NCBI GenBank assembly: GCA_002478885.1
Contig: DLKC01000070.1
Span: 1-7,932 of the forward strand
Reading direction: 5' to 3'
DNA: 7,932 nucleotides
Source: Chitinophagaceae bacterium UBA7600
GTDB taxonomy: Bacteria > Bacteroidota > Bacteroidia > Chitinophagales > Chitinophagaceae
Positions 7,211 to 7,932 of the stretch are shown one piece after another. Within the stretch, counting starts at the first letter, position 1; every line of letters begins with the position of its first letter. The notes beneath the pieces were generated by a model. The model saw nothing but the letters and a program-made list of their open reading frames with translations. It did not search any database and was not told where the DNA came from. A program made the position numbers and the translations under genes.

Positions 7211-7224
7211 CTTAAATATTTAAG
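7211..7224. promoter_or_regulatory. Perfect 14-bp palindrome abutting the glycosyltransferase start codon
   Basis: CTTAAATATTTAAG is self-complementary throughout and covers positions -2 to -15 relative to the ATG of the first operon gene, exactly where a ribosome binds. It could be an operator in DNA or a hairpin modulating translation in RNA; AT-rich sequence here is also normal for Bacteroidota translation starts, so function is uncertain. Confidence 0.4.
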
Positions 7225-7267
7225 TGGTTAATTGTTATTTATTATTTATGGTTGCTGGATAAGGGTA

Positions 7268-7290
7268 ATATCATGCCTGGGAGATGATAT
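7268..7290. repeat. Inverted repeat ATATCAT / ATGATAT
   Basis: Perfect 7-bp arms (7268-7274 and 7284-7290) around a 9-nt spacer, about 60 bp upstream of the glycosyltransferase start. Could be an operator or leader-RNA hairpin. Confidence 0.4.
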
Positions 7291-7332
7291 GGTTCCTGCA
7301 GCTCCGGGATAGGGTGAAATGTTGGTTGCGTA

Positions 7333-7342
7333 ACAAAAAAGT
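7333..7342. repeat. Perfect 10-bp palindrome TTGCCGGCAA
   Basis: Self-complementary 10-mer between the inverted repeats at 7268-7290 and 7366-7387. On its own it is short enough to be chance; its position in a run of inverted repeats upstream of the operon is the reason to record it. Confidence 0.3.
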
Positions 7343-7365
7343 TTGCCGGCAAGAACAACCACTCT

Positions 7366-7387
7366 GAATATCCTGCAACGGATATTC
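7366..7387. repeat. Inverted repeat GAATATCC / GGATATTC
   Basis: Perfect 8-bp arms (7366-7373 and 7380-7387) with a 6-nt loop. Good hairpin geometry as RNA and good operator geometry as DNA. It lies about 160-180 bp upstream of the glycosyltransferase start codon. No T-tract follows on either strand, so it is not a terminator. Confidence 0.45.
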
Positions 7388-7546
7388 TGTGTGCGTATCA
7401 GTAACAGAAATTGGATGAATACAGCATAAGGACGTAAAAAAATATGCCAATTTATTAGCCACTGTATTCCCACAGGCGGCAAAGCAGAAAACATTCATTG
7501 TCAGCAAATGATGTGGAAAATCATCTACGAAAGGCGGGAATTTATT

Positions 7547-7583
7547 TGACAAACAAGGGCCTGCCCTGGGGTGCTGTTTGTCA
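7547..7583. repeat. Nested stem-loop, 9-bp outer arms
   Basis: Outer arms TGACAAACA (7547-7555) and TGTTTGTCA (7575-7583) are perfectly complementary. Inside, directly stacked on the left arm, AGGGC-CT-GCCCT (7556-7567) forms a second GC-rich stem (4 bp with a 4-nt loop if folded as RNA), leaving GGGGTGC (7568-7574) as a bulge. The geometry suggests a structured RNA element or a protein-binding or recombination site. No adjacent gene explains it. Confidence 0.45.
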
Positions 7584-7687
7584 GGAAATGGGGGCAGGAA
7601 AACACCGGGCTGCGGCCATTCGTTTCAGCAAGCCGTTGCGTCGAAACAACATTGTTATACCGGCTGCATCATTTCATAGCAGCTTCG

Positions 7688-7698
7688 TTGCGTCGCAA
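7688..7698. repeat. Palindrome TTGCGTCGCAA with a degenerate copy at 7636-7643
   Basis: Five-bp arms around one central T. The left part with one more base, GTTGCGTCG, is repeated exactly at 7635-7643, 52 bp away. Such motifs could belong to a dispersed palindromic repeat family; a genome-wide count would decide. Confidence 0.3.
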
Positions 7699-7806
7699 GC
7701 ACTTCAGCTCCTGTACCGCTGGCATCAGGTAAAAACAAACGTCGGCCTGCAGGTTTGGGGTCAATTGATAAAAGAATGAGTATCCGGGTAAAAAGATACA
7801 AGGCTG

Positions 7807-7842
7807 CTCTGTGTTCTATGTGAAACCCTCTGTGCCTATGTG
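7807..7842. repeat. Two-unit CTCTGTG..CTATGTG intergenic repeat
   Basis: CTCTGTGTTCTATGTG (7807-7822) is followed by CTCTGTGCCTATGTG (7828-7842), and then by GTTTAAA. I recall closely similar CTCTGTG/CTATGTG strings, ending in a GTGGTT-type sequence, in intergenic spacers of many Bacteroidota and other bacterial genomes; that is memory, not a search result. It starts right after the stop codon of a possible minus-strand gene at 7845-7931, as expected for an intergenic spacer element. Confidence 0.6.
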
Positions 7843-7844
7843 GT

Positions 7845-7931
7845 TTAAAAAAGCGGAGCCAATAGGTATAACCGTAATCCTTTATCAACAGCCCTGCCGA
7901 TGCGCTGCTGCTCAATAAAAGAAATGGTCTC
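7845..7931 (-). CDS. Possible C-terminal end of an unidentified protein, partial
   Basis: From the window edge the minus strand reads 28 sense codons ending in TAA (7845-7847), with C-terminal sequence QQRIGRAVDKGLRLYLLAPLF. The intergenic repeat begins immediately after this stop, which supports the stop being a real gene end. The fragment is too short to assign a family, and a 28-codon open stretch is easily chance. If real, the gene lies upstream of the glycan operon on the same strand, separated by more than 600 bp. Confidence 0.3.
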   Translation of the reverse strand, partial: ETISFIEQQRIGRAVDKGLRLYLLAPLF

Positions 7932-7932
7932 A

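Larger units (their letters stand above)
7210..7844. other. Long non-coding region upstream of the glycan operon, rich in inverted repeats
   Basis: About 635 bp with no supportable gene. Frames of 80-93 codons exist on both strands (for example 7498-7779 plus, 7271-7552 minus) but overlap each other and show no recognisable domain. No exact TAnnTTTG box was found on the minus strand, although the operon promoter should lie here. The region does hold palindromes or hairpins at 7211-7224, 7268-7290, 7333-7342, 7366-7387, 7547-7583 and 7688-7698, and a two-unit repeat at 7807-7842. Confidence 0.6.

Noticed and set aside
7271..7552. 93-codon minus-strand frame just upstream of the glycosyltransferase
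   Set aside because: It overlaps other open frames of similar length on both strands, crosses the inverted repeats and resembles no known family.
7498..7779. 93-codon plus-strand frame upstream of the glycan operon
   Set aside because: No recognisable domain or hydrophobic pattern, no ribosome-binding or promoter signal, and it runs through the nested stem-loop and the GTTGCGTCG repeats. Kept only as part of the non-coding region.
7210..7932. tRNA, CRISPR array or insertion sequence in the gene-poor right end
   Set aside because: No cloverleaf with an acceptor stem or T-loop, no regularly spaced direct repeats with unique spacers, and no transposase frame with terminal inverted repeats could be seen.

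Overview
The window looks like a piece of a Bacteroidota chromosome, most likely from the Chitinophagaceae/Sphingobacteriaceae side of the phylum. The reasons are a TAnnTTTG-type -7 promoter box, weak or absent Shine-Dalgarno sequences, AT-rich leaders, and a CTCTGTG/CTATGTG-type intergenic repeat that I associate from memory with such genomes. The family-level placement is inference. All confident genes lie on the minus strand, so transcription runs from high to low coordinates.

Layout. Bases 1-892 hold the N-terminal 297 residues of a lipoprotein periplasmic adaptor of an RND-type efflux pump; its 3' end lies outside the window. Bases 893-1197 are non-coding, with a short direct repeat and a hairpin. 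Bases 1198-2358 encode a DUF418 (YeiB-like) polytopic membrane protein. Its promoter region carries two copies of the palindrome ACTAAA-nn-TTTAGT on either side of a TAnnTTTG box, a strong hint of control by a dimeric repressor encoded elsewhere. Bases 2400-2698 hold no gene I can support.

Bases 2699-7209 form a compact three-gene operon: a GT-B glycosyltransferase (6025-7209), then 16 bp later a 734-residue fusion of a GH1-like glycosidase domain with an RmlD-like sugar-nucleotide reductase domain (3804-6008), then UDP-galactopyranose mutase Glf, which overlaps the fusion gene by 14 bp (2699-3817). Glf makes UDP-galactofuranose, so the likely theme is a galactofuranose-containing glycan or glycoconjugate. 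The glycosyltransferase would be the transfer step, and the fusion protein an unassigned cytosolic modifying or editing step. The fusion is the most interesting item: both GH1 catalytic glutamates and the reductase Ser/Tyr/Lys triad are present, but there is no signal peptide and no rmlA, rmlB or rmlC alongside.

Bases 7210-7844 upstream of the operon have no convincing gene but are unusually rich in inverted repeats, including a 14-bp perfect palindrome next to the operon's first start codon and a nested 37-nt stem-loop. They end in a two-unit intergenic repeat. Directly after that repeat, 7845-7931 reads as the possible last 28 codons of another minus-strand gene whose body lies outside the window.
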